NCBI GenBank assembly: GCA_019843655.1
Contig: JACDQD010000006.1
Span: forward strand, 16,758,246-16,822,245
DNA length: 64,000 nucleotides
From: Lethocerus indicus
Lineage: Eukaryota; Arthropoda; Insecta; Hemiptera; Belostomatidae
Direction: 5' to 3'
A program made the position numbers and the translations under genes. The notes below the pieces were generated by a model, which did not search any database, was not told the DNA's origin, and was given only the letters and a program-made list of their open reading frames with translations. Shown here piece after piece: positions 14,301 to 26,691 of the stretch (the stretch's first letter is position 1; each line of letters starts with the position of its first letter).

Positions 14301-17300
14301 GCGATTTAAACTTTAAAGTTTCGTTAGTGCTGTTAACCTCACCACATATAGATTGGCAGTAACAATATCGTTGTAGGACGCTTTCAGTGTTACCAAATTC
14401 GGGAATGCGACGCTAATTTCCTTTAATGTATCCAACCGGTTGTAGGATATGTCCAAGGTTCTGATATTTTCATGTATTCCAATATTTCCTTTTAAATGAA
14501 AATAAATTACATAAGCGATATTTCATAGTCAATTGAATATTTTCAATCACTTGATTTTGATTAGAGTATAATTCTGTACTCTGAGCTTTTATTCTTATAA
14601 TAAATTACCCATATTGAGAGTCATAGATGCAGTAGATTCTCACTCACCAATAGATGATATTTCACATTTGGTAAGTGTTATCTCTGTTAGTTTATGCCAC
14701 TTTTTAGAATTAATTTCTAACTCGACTGAAACATTTCCATTTGTCCAATAATTTTCCTCTGATTTTATATCTATTTTTCCTTTGAGACCCTTATCTGTTA
14801 TGTTGTCCTACAATGATATATAGACATATAATAATTTATAATGCAGCTTATATGAATCATTGGTATCCAATATTAACACATAATAAAAGTAAGGTATTAT
14901 TTTATTTCTTGTTTGTGAGTTGTATAAATATTTAATAGTATAGAAACATTTAGATAAAAATTCATCTTTACCCATTAGTATAAAAGTATGTCATTAGTTA
15001 ACTTACCTTATAGACATATTGAAATTCTACTATGAATTTTGGTGTTGCACTCAACTGGTTGACCACATTATAAAGGCAACATTTATTACTGCAAGAATTT
15101 TCAAGTGCACTTGAATGATTGGAACAAACCTCATCCAAATCAACTCTGAAATTCGATTTTATATACAACATTTCTCAAATTCCATATTCTGAATGTTTTT
15201 ACCTCAATGGTACAGGCTCATTATTTTATAGAATTATATATTCATTAAAGCATATTTTTCTGAACCAAGAAAAATAAATATACTAAAATGTAAATGCTTT
15301 CAACCAGTAATTATAATTGAAATTACAGTATTATTGTAGTGAAATATTTTTTTAAAGGAAATTAATAAAAGAATACTCAAATTATTATTCACTAAAAGAA
15401 AATTAGACAATATTATTCACAGAGAAGTTAATGAAAAATATTTAGCATGTAATATGTAGTGTAATTACATTATTTAATAGGGAAACAAACTTTTTAAGAA
15501 TAGATGAAGGAGATAAATATACAACAAGTGCTGCCCTTCTTGCACAGCCATGCACCTTTGATAGATACATCTTTTTATGTACTTCACTTAAATTTAACCA
15601 ATTATAATCTGCTATTGCTAAACAATTCGTAACTGAAAATGGAGAGCCATCCTGAAATGAAACATAAATTATTTACAGTACCCATACTCTAAAAGAAGAT
15701 ATATAAAAATGTGTTTAAACATACCTCTTTTAAAAGAAATCTTTTATTCAAGAAGTCATACGGCCATTCAGACAAATCATGAACAAATACAGGTTCATAT
15801 ACAATAAAGAAACTTTCTCTCAAATTAACATATTTTGCGAATGTTTTCATAATTGTGAGCTCTTCAAATGGATCATCTAAGAAGGAAGTTATGTGAGTTA
15901 CTTGGTCTATTTGAATGTGATCCAACATTAGAGATCTGTAATTCAAAATACATTTAATCTTGTATGTATTACATTTTTGTATTTGAAGAATGTTGGATCA
16001 GCATTTTAAAGAATGCAAATTTCCTAACTAAATAAATTAATCATTACTTGACAGCAAATGAGCATAAAAAATCCTGAAATAAATTGAAAATGAGCTCGTG
16101 CAGCCTTGATTCTTTTCCATAGTTTTCAAAGTGGAGATTTCCCAAAAATTTTATTTCCAAATTTAATTTTTTTAAGGAAACCTGGAACAAAGCTATAACA
16201 TTATTAATAAGATAGAATGCTATTGAAGTTTAGTACATATGAAATAACTATGAAATAGAACAAATAACAAAAATAATTCTTACTGAAAGTAATTTCTCAC
16301 TGATTAAATCTGTCTGACCATATTTAATCTCCCAGTCTAATACCTCAGACTCCAAATGTCCGATATTCCAGTTGCCATCATTTGGATTTGATTTTGTATG
16401 ATCTTTTTCAACCTAAGATTGAATGATGTAGTTATTATATGAAAGTATTGTATCCTTATTTATTATTCTGAATTTTTAATTTCACAATACTTGTTCAATT
16501 ACATTTCCTGACTGACATGAAGAGGACATCAAATATGAACATAGTGATAGCCTCTATTAATATTTAATTATTTGTTCTGTAAGATAAACAAAATTTTGAA
16601 GTGTTGTTTAGTTTGTTCTTTGTTTTATTATATTTTTTTTCCCTGAATGAAAAGTTTTTTCAGTTGAATATACTATAATATTAATATAGAATTCAGTTAT
16701 ATGATTGTGGATTGTTATAGTGTAATATAGCTGTAATATAACTGTAAAACATATAAAAATAATGAAGCAATATCAACAAAAAATAACATATAATTAATGA
16801 ATAACAATAACGAAATAAATTAATTAGTACCCAAATATCTGAACTGTCAAACAGATAATAACCAAAATATCATTGCAATCATCAATTTTTTTTTAAATCT
16901 ATTTCAAACATATATGTTACAAGTAGCTATAATAGTAATTTGTAATTTTCTTTATTCAAATATTGCACCACTATAAGAAAATTAAAACTCAAAATCACTT
17001 TTGCCTCTTCCATAACCATGTTGTACATTCTCTGTTTTAATACCAACAAAGCCAAGCGGCTCTCCTGAGCCCTGTTGTTAATCTCGTAATAATGTTTGCT
17101 GTAAGCCCAGTTCGCCATCATGCTGTAATATCTCAGTTTACTGACAAAGTAGGCCTGCAACAAAGGGGTGATTAAACGGGGCAGGTGTAGCCAAAGGTCT
17201 ATATTACTGAGTATCCATACAAACGTCCACAAAACTAATCGGCAAGCTAACGACAAGTAATAAACGCGTTTTAAATCCATCAATTCGATTCGTTCGATTA

Positions 17301-18986
17301 TTCCAAAAATCAAGTCCGCAAGCAAATTTCGATTTTTTCACGTCATTTTCCAATAATTTTAGGCTTTGGGCAGATTGTCAAAAGATCGCTGGTCGAACAA
17401 ATAGAGGACCACGGAATTTCGTTCAGCTGACTGAAGTTCAACACTGTTTCGCGTTCGAAAAATGAGTCCCGGTTAGTTACGTTAATATTTGTGGCGACTT
17501 GGACGTTTATACAAACACGTTGATGTGAACGCGTAACTAAGAATATTTATGGGAAACAATACACTTCAGTTGAAATTTTGGAAAAAATTACATAGTTTTC
17601 CCCGGAAATAAATTGGCCAGTACATACCTTCGTCAATTCTGTTTCCTGTTCGTCTATCCTGAAGAAGTCCAAGACGGAGATCTGAGGAAGGGAGTAGACA
17701 GTGAATCGCCTGTAGTTAAGAAGCCTTGTTATCGGAGTGGGCGAAAACATAGGATCGTGGAACATAAGCGTTTTCAGCGACGGGAGACACTTAAGATTCA
17801 ATACTTCCTGTTTCAAAAAATATCTTAACAGCCAGAATTAATTTATTTAATAGAATGACCACCATTATCTCGCTTCTTTACCCTGGCAGTAGACTAGTTT
17901 CGGCTTCTTGCAGTCAATTGTAGAATTCTTTTTGATGTTACTATTACTTACGTGCAATCTTTTAATCGGGTTCCCAGCCAAATTAAGCGTTTCCAAAAGG
18001 ACGTTTTGGCTAAAACTATTTCCTATTTCCACTATCCGATTGTCCGCCAAATACAATTCACGTAATCCAGGAATATGTTTCACGTTCTGAAATCAGTTCG
18101 GGGATCGTACTCGACTTTGTTTTGAACGCAAATTTTCATATTCGTATTGTCACCGGTGTACATACGTGGATCCTCTCGATGCTGTTGTTCGAAAGCCAGA
18201 GTACTTCCAATCTCTTGAGCTCGTTCAGGACGGGAAAATACTTTATGAAATTCGAATATAAATAGAGTCTGACCAAATTGGCGCATTTAGAAACTTCGGT
18301 GACTGCCTGAAATAAATATATGTGTACATATTTAAAAACTGCAAACACCTAAATTGATAATTTCAGCAGCGTTGTCTGTACTCAGTCTAACATTTACTCC
18401 ATTTTGGGATTTGTATATACAGGCCGTAGCAAAATATAACTTCTTGATCACGAGTTAGTTCCATCTAAGCATACGATCGATGAATTGCTACTGATGGTAT
18501 CAGTGTTGTAATGAATTCTGGATTCGACCAACTGGACGAATAGGGCGTGCGGCTGTTAACCTCCAGTTTTATAAACCGGTTGGGGAAAATTTAACCGCCT
18601 AGCGATTGGTAAGGATAAGAGGGTGGACTTGCCGTGATTTCGGATTCGATGACCCAAAGCTCGGTGAGGTTGGGGAGGTTCTGGATTCCCTCGAGTGTGT
18701 CCAGGGGCTGGCCTATGACGACGAGAACGGTTAGATTTGTGTGACTCTTGTCGAGCGAAGTCAGCGACTCTGTCCCGCTGTAGAAGTAGAACAGTCGGAC
18801 TTCGTCTTCCGGCTTTGACTCTTTGGGCTTCGCCTCGGTGGCCTTGGCCGGGGGCGCCGCCGCATCCTTAGAACTCTTCTTCTTTTTCTGGCGCTTCCCC
18901 TGTCGGTTGCTCGACTTGACCGGTGTTATTTTGAACATATCGGACGGACATATTGAAAACATATGGCCCGACAGAAATTGGGACAT
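5393..18986 (-). CDS. LRRC9: Leucine-rich repeat-containing protein 9 (LRRC9) ortholog, 19 exons
   Basis: Nineteen exons in frame, 5' to 3': 18986-18633, 18306-18166, 18086-17952, 17807-17628, 17154-16999, 16412-16284, 16181-16048, 15935-15725, 15651-15491, 15145-15007, 14807-14648, 14488-14343, 13329-12854, 11342-11129, 10992-10771, 9943-9788, 8415-8115, 6336-6143, 5557-5393. They give about 1257 residues; human LRRC9, as I recall, has about 1450. Residues 1-60 are Lys/Ser/Pro-rich. LRRs follow (NLTELWVIESEI, LVRLYLYSNFI, LRELYLADNRI), then a helical, LRR-free centre (about 270-630), then a second LRR block to the C-terminus (LENLDLQWNRLDSL, LEELYLEGNQI). This two-block plan and the LRR wording match LRRC9. 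Function is poorly known; a scaffold or binding role is inferred. The start is the first in-frame ATG after a stop at 19047-19049. Intron 1 uses a GC donor, and the donors of exons 9 and 15 are weak. Confidence 0.88.
8459..8927. mobile_element. piggyBac-like non-autonomous element (MITE)
   Basis: A 469-bp segment bounded by 15-bp perfect terminal inverted repeats: CACGTTGACTGCCAC at 8459-8473 and its complement at 8913-8927. The left end abuts TTAA (8455-8458) and the right end TTAC (8928-8931), as expected for a TTAA target duplication with one later mutation. TTAA specificity is the hallmark of the piggyBac superfamily. Inside are subterminal copies of GGGTGAC and its complement near the left end and CG-rich motifs near the right. 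There is no transposase ORF. It lies in the LRRC9 intron upstream of the exon beginning at 8415. Confidence 0.8.
12278..12338. repeat. Solo copy of a ~60-bp hairpin module
   Basis: Starts GGGCGCTAATACTAGACCC and ends near CGCGCCG. Its halves are partly self-complementary (CCCGCAA pairs with TTGCGGG), and it shares ends and length with units at 48186-48246, 52364-52424, 56463-56526 and 62536-62596. It lies in an LRRC9 intron. It has no coding capacity, and I see no clear target duplication. Confidence 0.6.
18631..18632 (-). other. GC 5' splice site of LRRC9 intron 1
   Basis: The first coding exon must end at 18633 to stay in frame with exon 2 (acceptor at 18307-18309). The intron then begins GCAAGT, the consensus of the minor GC-AG intron class. 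No GT at a nearby position keeps both the LRR register and the phase. The flanking peptide reads continuously as an LRR across the junction. Confidence 0.75.
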
Positions 18987-20952
18987 ATGATCGCGCACCC
19001 GGGTCGAATTCGTGTGCTTCGTTACGAGGTATGAAATTGTCAAGATCTACAGGTATCAATTTTTTTCGCCTGTACAACTATAATCGTAGGAAGAATCCTT
19101 TATTCTATTGAATAAGCTTATGGATAGTAAATACCACTCGTATTACTGAATACTGCATGTCTTAAAGTAGATATCGTAAACTCATAATTCTAAAATTGAA
19201 ATTATACTCATATCTTTCAACAGATGTAGTAAGTATCCAATAAAACCTTTGTTGACATCATAATAAGGGTTTAATAATTTTATTTATTTTTGGCGCTGTT
19301 ATTTTCAGATAATCGTAGCGAATCCTTTAGGATAGGTATTTATGGCTGCAGGAGGAAAAAGGGCACTAGGAAAAACCATCGTATGTAGGATTTTCATGAC
19401 GTATTGTCCACATTATTTCTCCGTATAGCTGAAGTAATATTTCAGTAGCTACTTGCTTGAGAAGGAACCTCAAGCGTATGATTCTGGAATGGCTCACACA
19501 GGAGAAAGTGTTTGACGATTGCACCATACAAAATGTTTAAAATCTTGAATAATAGTCATATCAAAAGCTCGTATGAAAACAATAATCCAGATGAAATTAA
19601 TTATTTATTTTTGGCCCTTATTGACCAATCTCGTTTTAAAAGTAATAAAATGCGATAAAGCCAAACCTGTGCTAAGGGCGCGGTACATAAATATTTCAAC
19701 AGAGGGAACAATCCAATTTAGCGATATATTTTTTTTTTTGAATAAAATAAATCATTCGTCTTATCTGGGTTTTATAAATTCCTAGCCATAGCCGGTCGTC
19801 TAGGTCATAAAATATTACTGCAACGTGAAAAAACTATCTCTAAACTATTCAAAATTGAGAAATTGTTACCCAACTAAATTAAAACAGAACTGTGGTATAC
19901 ATTTTTGAAAAATAAATACACAACATGTACTTATGACATTAAATACATAACAAAATTAAAAATTTGACAGACAGGGTGGTTAATATATGGATTATGACTA
20001 TTTGAAATGATAATAAAGTTTCAAGAATACGTTTATTCAGTGTTCCTCATAATTGAAACAATTTATTCATTCCAACAATCAGTACCTGGGTATTTGTACT
20101 TGACTGAAGTATTTTTATTAGTGTGATATGAAAACTAATTTATAGTGGATTACTGGGTTCAGAGGAGGTTTTATAGTCAGAGGAAACTGGTTTCACTTAG
20201 AGTGAATAACTTGTTATATTTCTAATAACTGTGTTGATATTTTTCTATATACAGTACAGATTTTAAAATGAGAACAGCAATAGAAAATATTTTTTATCAT
20301 ATTTTTTTCTGTGTTACACTATGTAAAAATTTGTAAAATTTGAAATGTTTTCTTACTATATTGGCATGCACACATATTTCTCTAATATAGACCTGCAACC
20401 TTTATTTTACGGATTAAAAAGGTAATAATTTTAATTCTTTAGAGAATGAATAATTTCAGATCATTAGTAATTGAATAAAAGGAATAAATCAATGCAGTAT
20501 GGAAAAATTTAATTGCATAAGTTGGAAAAGTATTAAATGCAAAATATTTTTTAAAGTTGAATTAAATTGTATATAAATATTATGTATACAATAAATAGTA
20601 AAACACAGACAATCAACAAAACAAATTAAAAATTATAATTAAAATATTTAAATATTCAAGACACGAATAGTTCAATGACACAAAAATGATGGATGTGTAT
20701 GAGGTAAATGCCTGGTACAAATTAGAGGATAGTAGAGGATATATGAGGTAAATATACATAAAGGTCAAATACAAAATTAACATTTTATATTTCATAATTT
20801 ACATATTAAAACTAATGGGTATATGCAAAAAGGTGCAAGCTGCTTTCAAACATGTCTCTTTTCCAACACCCTGTGCTTGTTCAAGACCAAGCATCCAAAA
20901 TGTTCAGCTAATGTACTATTGAATTATTTACGAATTGTAAACATTGTGAATT
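18987..20952. other. Intergenic spacer between LRRC9 and NDUFC2
   Basis: AT-rich DNA holding the upstream region of LRRC9 on the right side of its first exon and the 3' flank of NDUFC2. No coding exon, RNA gene or repeat could be supported. The two genes run in the same direction, so LRRC9 promoter sequence probably lies here; no clear core promoter motif was seen. Confidence 0.5.
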
Positions 20953-22143
20953 TTAACGGATGGGTGTCCATGGTTTGAAGAGATCACCAACTTTGACACG
21001 CTCTGAAAAAACAAAACAATTAATGTGTTTAATAAATTTTGGATGTCAAACCCCACTCTACTGGAGTAAAGGAAATTCGCCCCATCCTATTGGTTCCTAT
21101 TAGAAGCAGAATAATTAATGATAAAGAATTGTTTTTTATTTTTTCATCAAAATTAAAATAGAAGTGCTGGGGAGAGTAAGGTCAGTGTTAATTCCATTTG
21201 GAATTGCATTAACTGCTAAGTGCAGCATTTGAAATAAAGGTTTAAACCTGAGAATGAGCTTGAACGCCATTTCAGCTTGCAGGATTGATAACAGAGGCAA
21301 ATTACCAAACAATTCAACTACATCTGGATAAAAAATCAAACAGTATTCAGTATTTAACTGAATCTTCATTGCTTTTTCAATTTCTGTCTTCTTGTTTCCT
21401 GACTCATCTAGTTGGTTTTAAGCTGAACTGGTCTAGCTCAATCGTAACAGTGTTATAGTTTACATTATAATAGAAAGAAAAACTAGTCTACCTTTTCAGA
21501 ATCTCTCAGCAGTTAGAAAATATTAAACAAACCTGGTGCTGGAAAGTCTTCAGGATGAAGTTGTATATAGTGACGGTATACAGCATCTTTTTCAGTTATG
21601 TATGATTCATATTGGTCATACAGAAATTTACCAAGCCCAGCAAGACCCACAGTTGCTATTGCATGATGTTGTATGGCTGTAAAATTAATGAAAGTATGAA
21701 GAAAATTTCACTAATATGCAAGTAAATTATTAAGTGCCATATAAATGAGGAATGAAATAATCGTATAGATATAAAATTCAAAATTTAAAACATCAATTTT
21801 GTGGTATTAACATATTCCATTATTAATTTGTTGAACATACATCAGATTATAGTTATTAGAAAATCCAATCATAAAATATATAAAGCATTAATTCGGCACT
21901 ATATTCTAGATAAGCAGTGGCAAATTATAATTAAATATGTTGAAATGTTTAGTTTTTAAAATGATTCCGAAACTGAAAACCCTTACCGCTAAAGATAGGT
22001 CGCCTGCTCGTGTACCTGCCGGTGCAAACGGCAGCAAAACCGAGCGTACCAAAAAAGATAGGTATAAATTTATCACTGAGGACACTCGGGATGGCATTTT
22101 CATCTGGTATTAGAAGCGTTTTAGGGTCGGCAACAGCAGCCAT
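20953..22143 (-). CDS. NDUFC2: NADH dehydrogenase (ubiquinone) 1 subunit C2 (B14.5b)
   Basis: Accessory subunit of mitochondrial complex I, in the membrane arm. Three exons, 22143-21987, 21676-21533 and 21002-20953, join in consistent phase to give 116 residues, close to the 119 of the human protein. The start is an ATG (MAAVADPKTLL). Residues about 27-41 are hydrophobic, and RRPIFS followed by a second hydrophobic stretch (HHAIATVGLAGLGKFLYDQY) resembles the family's two membrane helices. The C-terminal signature is clear: LHPEDFPAPE, then a final exon encoding KVGDLFKPWTPIR before the stop, like the HPEDFPEE..PIR tail of vertebrate orthologs. The gene stands alone between LRRC9 and RNF14, all three read leftward. 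Identity rests mainly on the C-terminal motif, gene length and helix pattern. Confidence 0.88.
21136..21323 (-). other. Possible alternative last exon of NDUFC2
   Basis: Inside NDUFC2 intron 2 an open stretch starts after a good acceptor (pyrimidine-rich, ending TCCAG, 21324-21326) and stays open for 61 codons to a stop at 21136. Joined to exon 2 (ending 21533, phase 1), it keeps frame and would give a 162-residue protein in which the conserved PWTPIR tail is replaced by a hydrophobic stretch beginning DVVELFGNLPLLS. It may be only a chance open frame. Confidence 0.25.
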
Positions 22144-23344
22144 ATTATTTTACACTTTAAGGACAAACTCACGAATTCTAATATAACCTTACTCGCCTAG
22201 AGTAAATTCACCAGCTGGTTTTGGCATCGACCACTACCAGCTGATACAATCTCTTGTGGCGCCAAATCCAAATAATAATAATAGAAATAAGCATAATAAT
22301 ATGAATAATTGTTACTATAATCCTGATTTATAATAATTCATTTTAAAATATCAAGAATGATACAAGAGTACGGGATGTTGAATATACATTCAAATAATAG
22401 ATTTATATTAAAAATATTACTTGACAAATCTAAAAATAAATGCTTTTATATGAACCAATTTGGTTATATCAGATGGTTTCATCTGTGGCTTAATGTCAAT
22501 GAGGCTCCTCATCTTTACTAGGAGTTAACTCTAGTGTTTAGGAATTATATAATTAACTTTGAAAAAAAAACTTTATTTTTGAATTAAAACTTGAGAGATG
22601 TGTTATATAACCAGGTGTTGATTTATTATATTAATTTCATCAAATAATAAAAGAAACCCTCAACACTACATCAGAAATGTAATTAATACATGCATTAAAA
22701 CAAAACACACATACAAACCAGTTACATGTATGTGCAGACTAATTAATAATTGATTTGTACCAAATTTTGGTTAAGAATATATTGTTAACAATATAAAGAG
22801 CGATCCAAATGTCTGAGGTTGAATGACCAAGAATTATTAAACCAATGATAAATATAAGAAAATAAATGTATTGTACATAATAACAACCAAGAACATAAAA
22901 TGAAGGCTTTCTTAACGATTACAATAAATAACAAGAGTACGATTACAAAGTAGTGTAATGAAATAATATGTATAGGAGCATGTTTTTTATAATTGGAAAA
23001 ATTGTTAATGTTTGCATTGGAAAAAAATCACAATTATTAGTTTTGATCAATTCCATTAAAATATAATTTTGAATTATTTTTTCCCTTATAACCTCAAGGA
23101 AATAATTGTAAGTCATTGTTTAATTTTTGCAAAGATAAAATATGATTTGACAAAGTCAATTATAAAAGCAAAGACAAATCATTGAAAGAAAAATAAACGA
23201 AATACCATAAATGGAGAGAATTTGATGTTTAGTGGAAACATAACATCTTAGTATGGAAATACTGGTAGAAATACAATTATCATAATAATTTGTTTCTGAA
23301 AAAAAATAATAAAACCAAAAGTACTTTTCAAGACTGTGGGAGAA
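22144..23344. other. Intergenic spacer between NDUFC2 and RNF14
   Basis: AT-rich, about 1.2 kb. The part just right of 22143 should hold the NDUFC2 promoter and 5' leader. No gene, RNA or repeat was recognised. Confidence 0.5.
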
Positions 23345-23350
23345 TTTATT
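23345..23350 (-). terminator. Poly(A) signal AATAAA of the RNF14 gene
   Basis: Minus-strand AATAAA about 110 bases beyond the RNF14 stop codon (23460-23462). It is the first canonical hexamer downstream in that orientation. Confidence 0.5.
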
Positions 23351-23459
23351 TTAGTGTCATAAAATTGTGATAGTTTGCTTCTTCAAGTAATGATGTTTCA
23401 ACAGATCAGTTACATCTGAAACATATATCAATTTAACTATTTCTCATTGTTAAATAGAT

Positions 23460-26400
23460 TTAGTCATCTCCCTCCAGTTCTTCCATTTCTCTGTTCAGTG
23501 CATCTTCAGCGCCCTCAAATAGTAAATTGTAACATTTAGATGAAGTGTCATAAAAATGTTTGTAAGGACATAATGGGTCAAGAACTCTGCTGCACAACCA
23601 ACAGAAAAATGCATTACACTTCCAACAGACCATTTTGTTGCAGCCATCTGATTTCTGTAATGGGAAAAATGTATTAAATCGTTACAGGTTTCATGGCAAT
23701 GAAATACAAGACACAATAATTAATTAATTTGTGAAATGATAAACAATAAAAAAAGTTTAACATAATAACTTTATATGTCTCATTTACTCATTAAGTCACT
23801 GAATAATAATTTCCTACGCAACTTAGTTTGACAGAGATTATTTGATAATGTTGAATTATCAATTTGAATTATACAATTTGTGATTGTTACCAATGGGTAA
23901 AAAAGTCATTTATTTTAAAATTAAAATAACTATGAATTAATTACCTCTATAGCAGATGAACAATTTGGGCAAGGTTTACTGTTTACTGTAATCCAATCCT
24001 CTGACATGGCCAAATTTATCATATTTATGATTTGCCTTTTACCATAACGGGCCTCAAGTCTTTTTTGGCATTCAGCATCACCATTAGTATATTGGTTGAT
24101 TAATGCTTTTTTCTCTTCTAAAATATGTAAAAAATGGATTTATTGGGCACAATTGTAAATATTAGTTGGTTTCTACATTTATTACAATATGAGAGATTGA
24201 ATTCTGACTAAAATTAGTTGTACCTTCTTTAAATCTGCAAGGTTCAACACCATGATATGTCATTTTGCAATACACACAAAAGACATACTGACAGGCAGGA
24301 CATGCCGCCAACTTCTCATCAGAGTCCCTCATAACAGGTGACTGACAAGCTGTTCTTGGACAGTAAGTAATATCTGCCATAGTGCTCAATGTCGCTGACA
24401 ACAAAAGGCTATCATAGCGTGCAAATTTGGCAGGACCGACCAAATCACGAATCTGTGAACAAAATTATTGTAGCTTTCTAACCATGAGTATCTCCTTGAG
24501 GAACAACAAAGAATTGTTGAACTAAAAATTACCATTAACCTAAATTTGAAATATAAACATTGAGTCAAACATCATGTAATAAATTCATATAGTTTGCAGT
24601 TTGTACTATATTAATATTTACATAATGAAAAATTGGTATTGAAAATCACCAATTATAAGAATAATTTCAAAATATTTCAATTAAATGTATAAATTAAAAG
24701 GTAATTTAAATTAATACAAATATAAATAAAGATAGTCTAAAAAAATCTGCTATTATTGTCAAGAATATTATGTCACTGCCTGCTTGGTTTCTGTATGCCC
24801 AATAGGTTCAACAGGGTTGAACTTTTCATATTTTAAAATGATTTCTACTGGAGGATCTACTGGTTGCTACACCAATACAAGTTGGTAAAATGCTGAAACT
24901 AATGGATTGAAAAACCAAGGGCATATTTTATGATCCACCTTTAAGGATAAATACATAAGATGCTTATAACATAAAATTACAGTATTAAAGAGATAAGGTC
25001 TTTTGAGACATTCATACTACTATGGAACTATGTAAGTACATAATTGAAAACATTAGACTTTAGGAGGTTATAGAAAATAAAAATACACCTGTTGTTGAGT
25101 TGCTTCTGATTTACATTTCTCCTGAGGGCAAGGCATTGAAGTCACAAATCCTTCTTTAATTCTAACATCAAAGTAATCTGCAATACATTCTCGACAATAC
25201 ACATGTTTACATGGCATGAATTGAGTGCATTTTATGCCCAATTTATCCTGTAAATAAACACACAACATTCAATATTGTCCTTATTCAAAAGAGTAATTAT
25301 AACTGCTTACTAAGAAGAAACAAACATTTATCAAATGATAACTAAAAGATTTCAGTTTTCCTTGTAATGCACATTTATAACCTAAAACACAAAATATATC
25401 TTTGTCATGTTTTTATTATTCTTAATTACAAGACTATTTAACACAACTTTTGCAAGGGAATAATATAAGGGACAAAACTAACTGTGTAAAACATAATTCA
25501 GATAATGCAATAAATAAGTACAGCTATAAACTTCAAGATACTTACTTCAAAACATATATTACAACTGAAAATATTCCGTCCAAATTCAGTTTTGGCCCTG
25601 TCTTCATCATACTTAATTAAATAATCAAGGATATGTGTCCTCAATCTCTTCTGTTTCCTGTCCTGATTGACAGGAGGCACTAGTTTCACTTCACATTCTT
25701 TGCTTTCCTCTATTATCTTCAGTGTTTCTGAAGTAGTCTTAGAACCAGAATCATTTATATTTTGAATATCATCCAACCTATTATTTACAGGTATAGGTAT
25801 ATAACTATCTGAACTGTTATTCTTCTGTGGATTATTATTATTATTGTTATTAGTATTGCACAATTTAGTAACTAAAGGAACATTACACCCTGTCTCACCA
25901 ATAATATTACTTTTCACACTATCAGGTCTTCCTGATGTCGATGGTATTATCCTACTACTTCTTCCTGTGTTTCTTGAAATAAATACCTTATTTGTCCTAG
26001 TATTTTTTGGTAAGTTAGAATTTGAGAAAACTAATGATTTATGTACAAAACTGTTCCTATCAGAAGTACGACTATTTCTATTATCTTTGAACGAATTTAC
26101 ATAACTTCCATTGACCTTATTGAAACGTTTGACTTCATCCTTCTCAACCTTATGTACACTTACTTGTTTTAAAGTTTTCGTTACAGTTTCATTCTTTCTG
26201 TAACCTGTGAGTTCAAGTGTACCTCCATCAGGTTTAGACATTTTTTCAGAAAAGTTTCTTGATTCTGAATTAATTGCTCCTGATGATGTGTTACTAGTTT
26301 TATCATCACATGCTGTATCATGTTCTTCATTTTTACTTTTATTGTTATCTTCAATCACAATACTTGAAGGCACATGGTCACTGTCTTCTATGTTTACACC

Positions 26401-26603
26401 TCCTTTCAAATTTTTCTTTTCTTCATAAGTATACTTCTGCGTTATGTCTAAATTATCGCTTATTCCCAAAAATGTCAATGATTCTTCTTTTAAAAAATGA
26501 GTCCATGTATACAATATAACCATTCCCTCATTTTGACTCCACAGACTGTTTAATTCAGTTACTAAATTGTTAATCTGGAAAAAATATATACATAAATAAA
26601 TAA

Positions 26604-26691
<88 letters not shown>

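Noticed and set aside
18868..19077. Second long frame (MYRRKKLIPVDLDNF...) over LRRC9 exon 1
   Set aside because: It is out of frame with the LRR-coding reading and does not join exon 2; a shadow of the true frame.
19342..19380. Possible plus-strand mini exon (MAAGGKRALGKTI followed by GTATGT)
   Set aside because: No downstream partner exon on the plus strand, which is covered by minus-strand genes to 28 kb.
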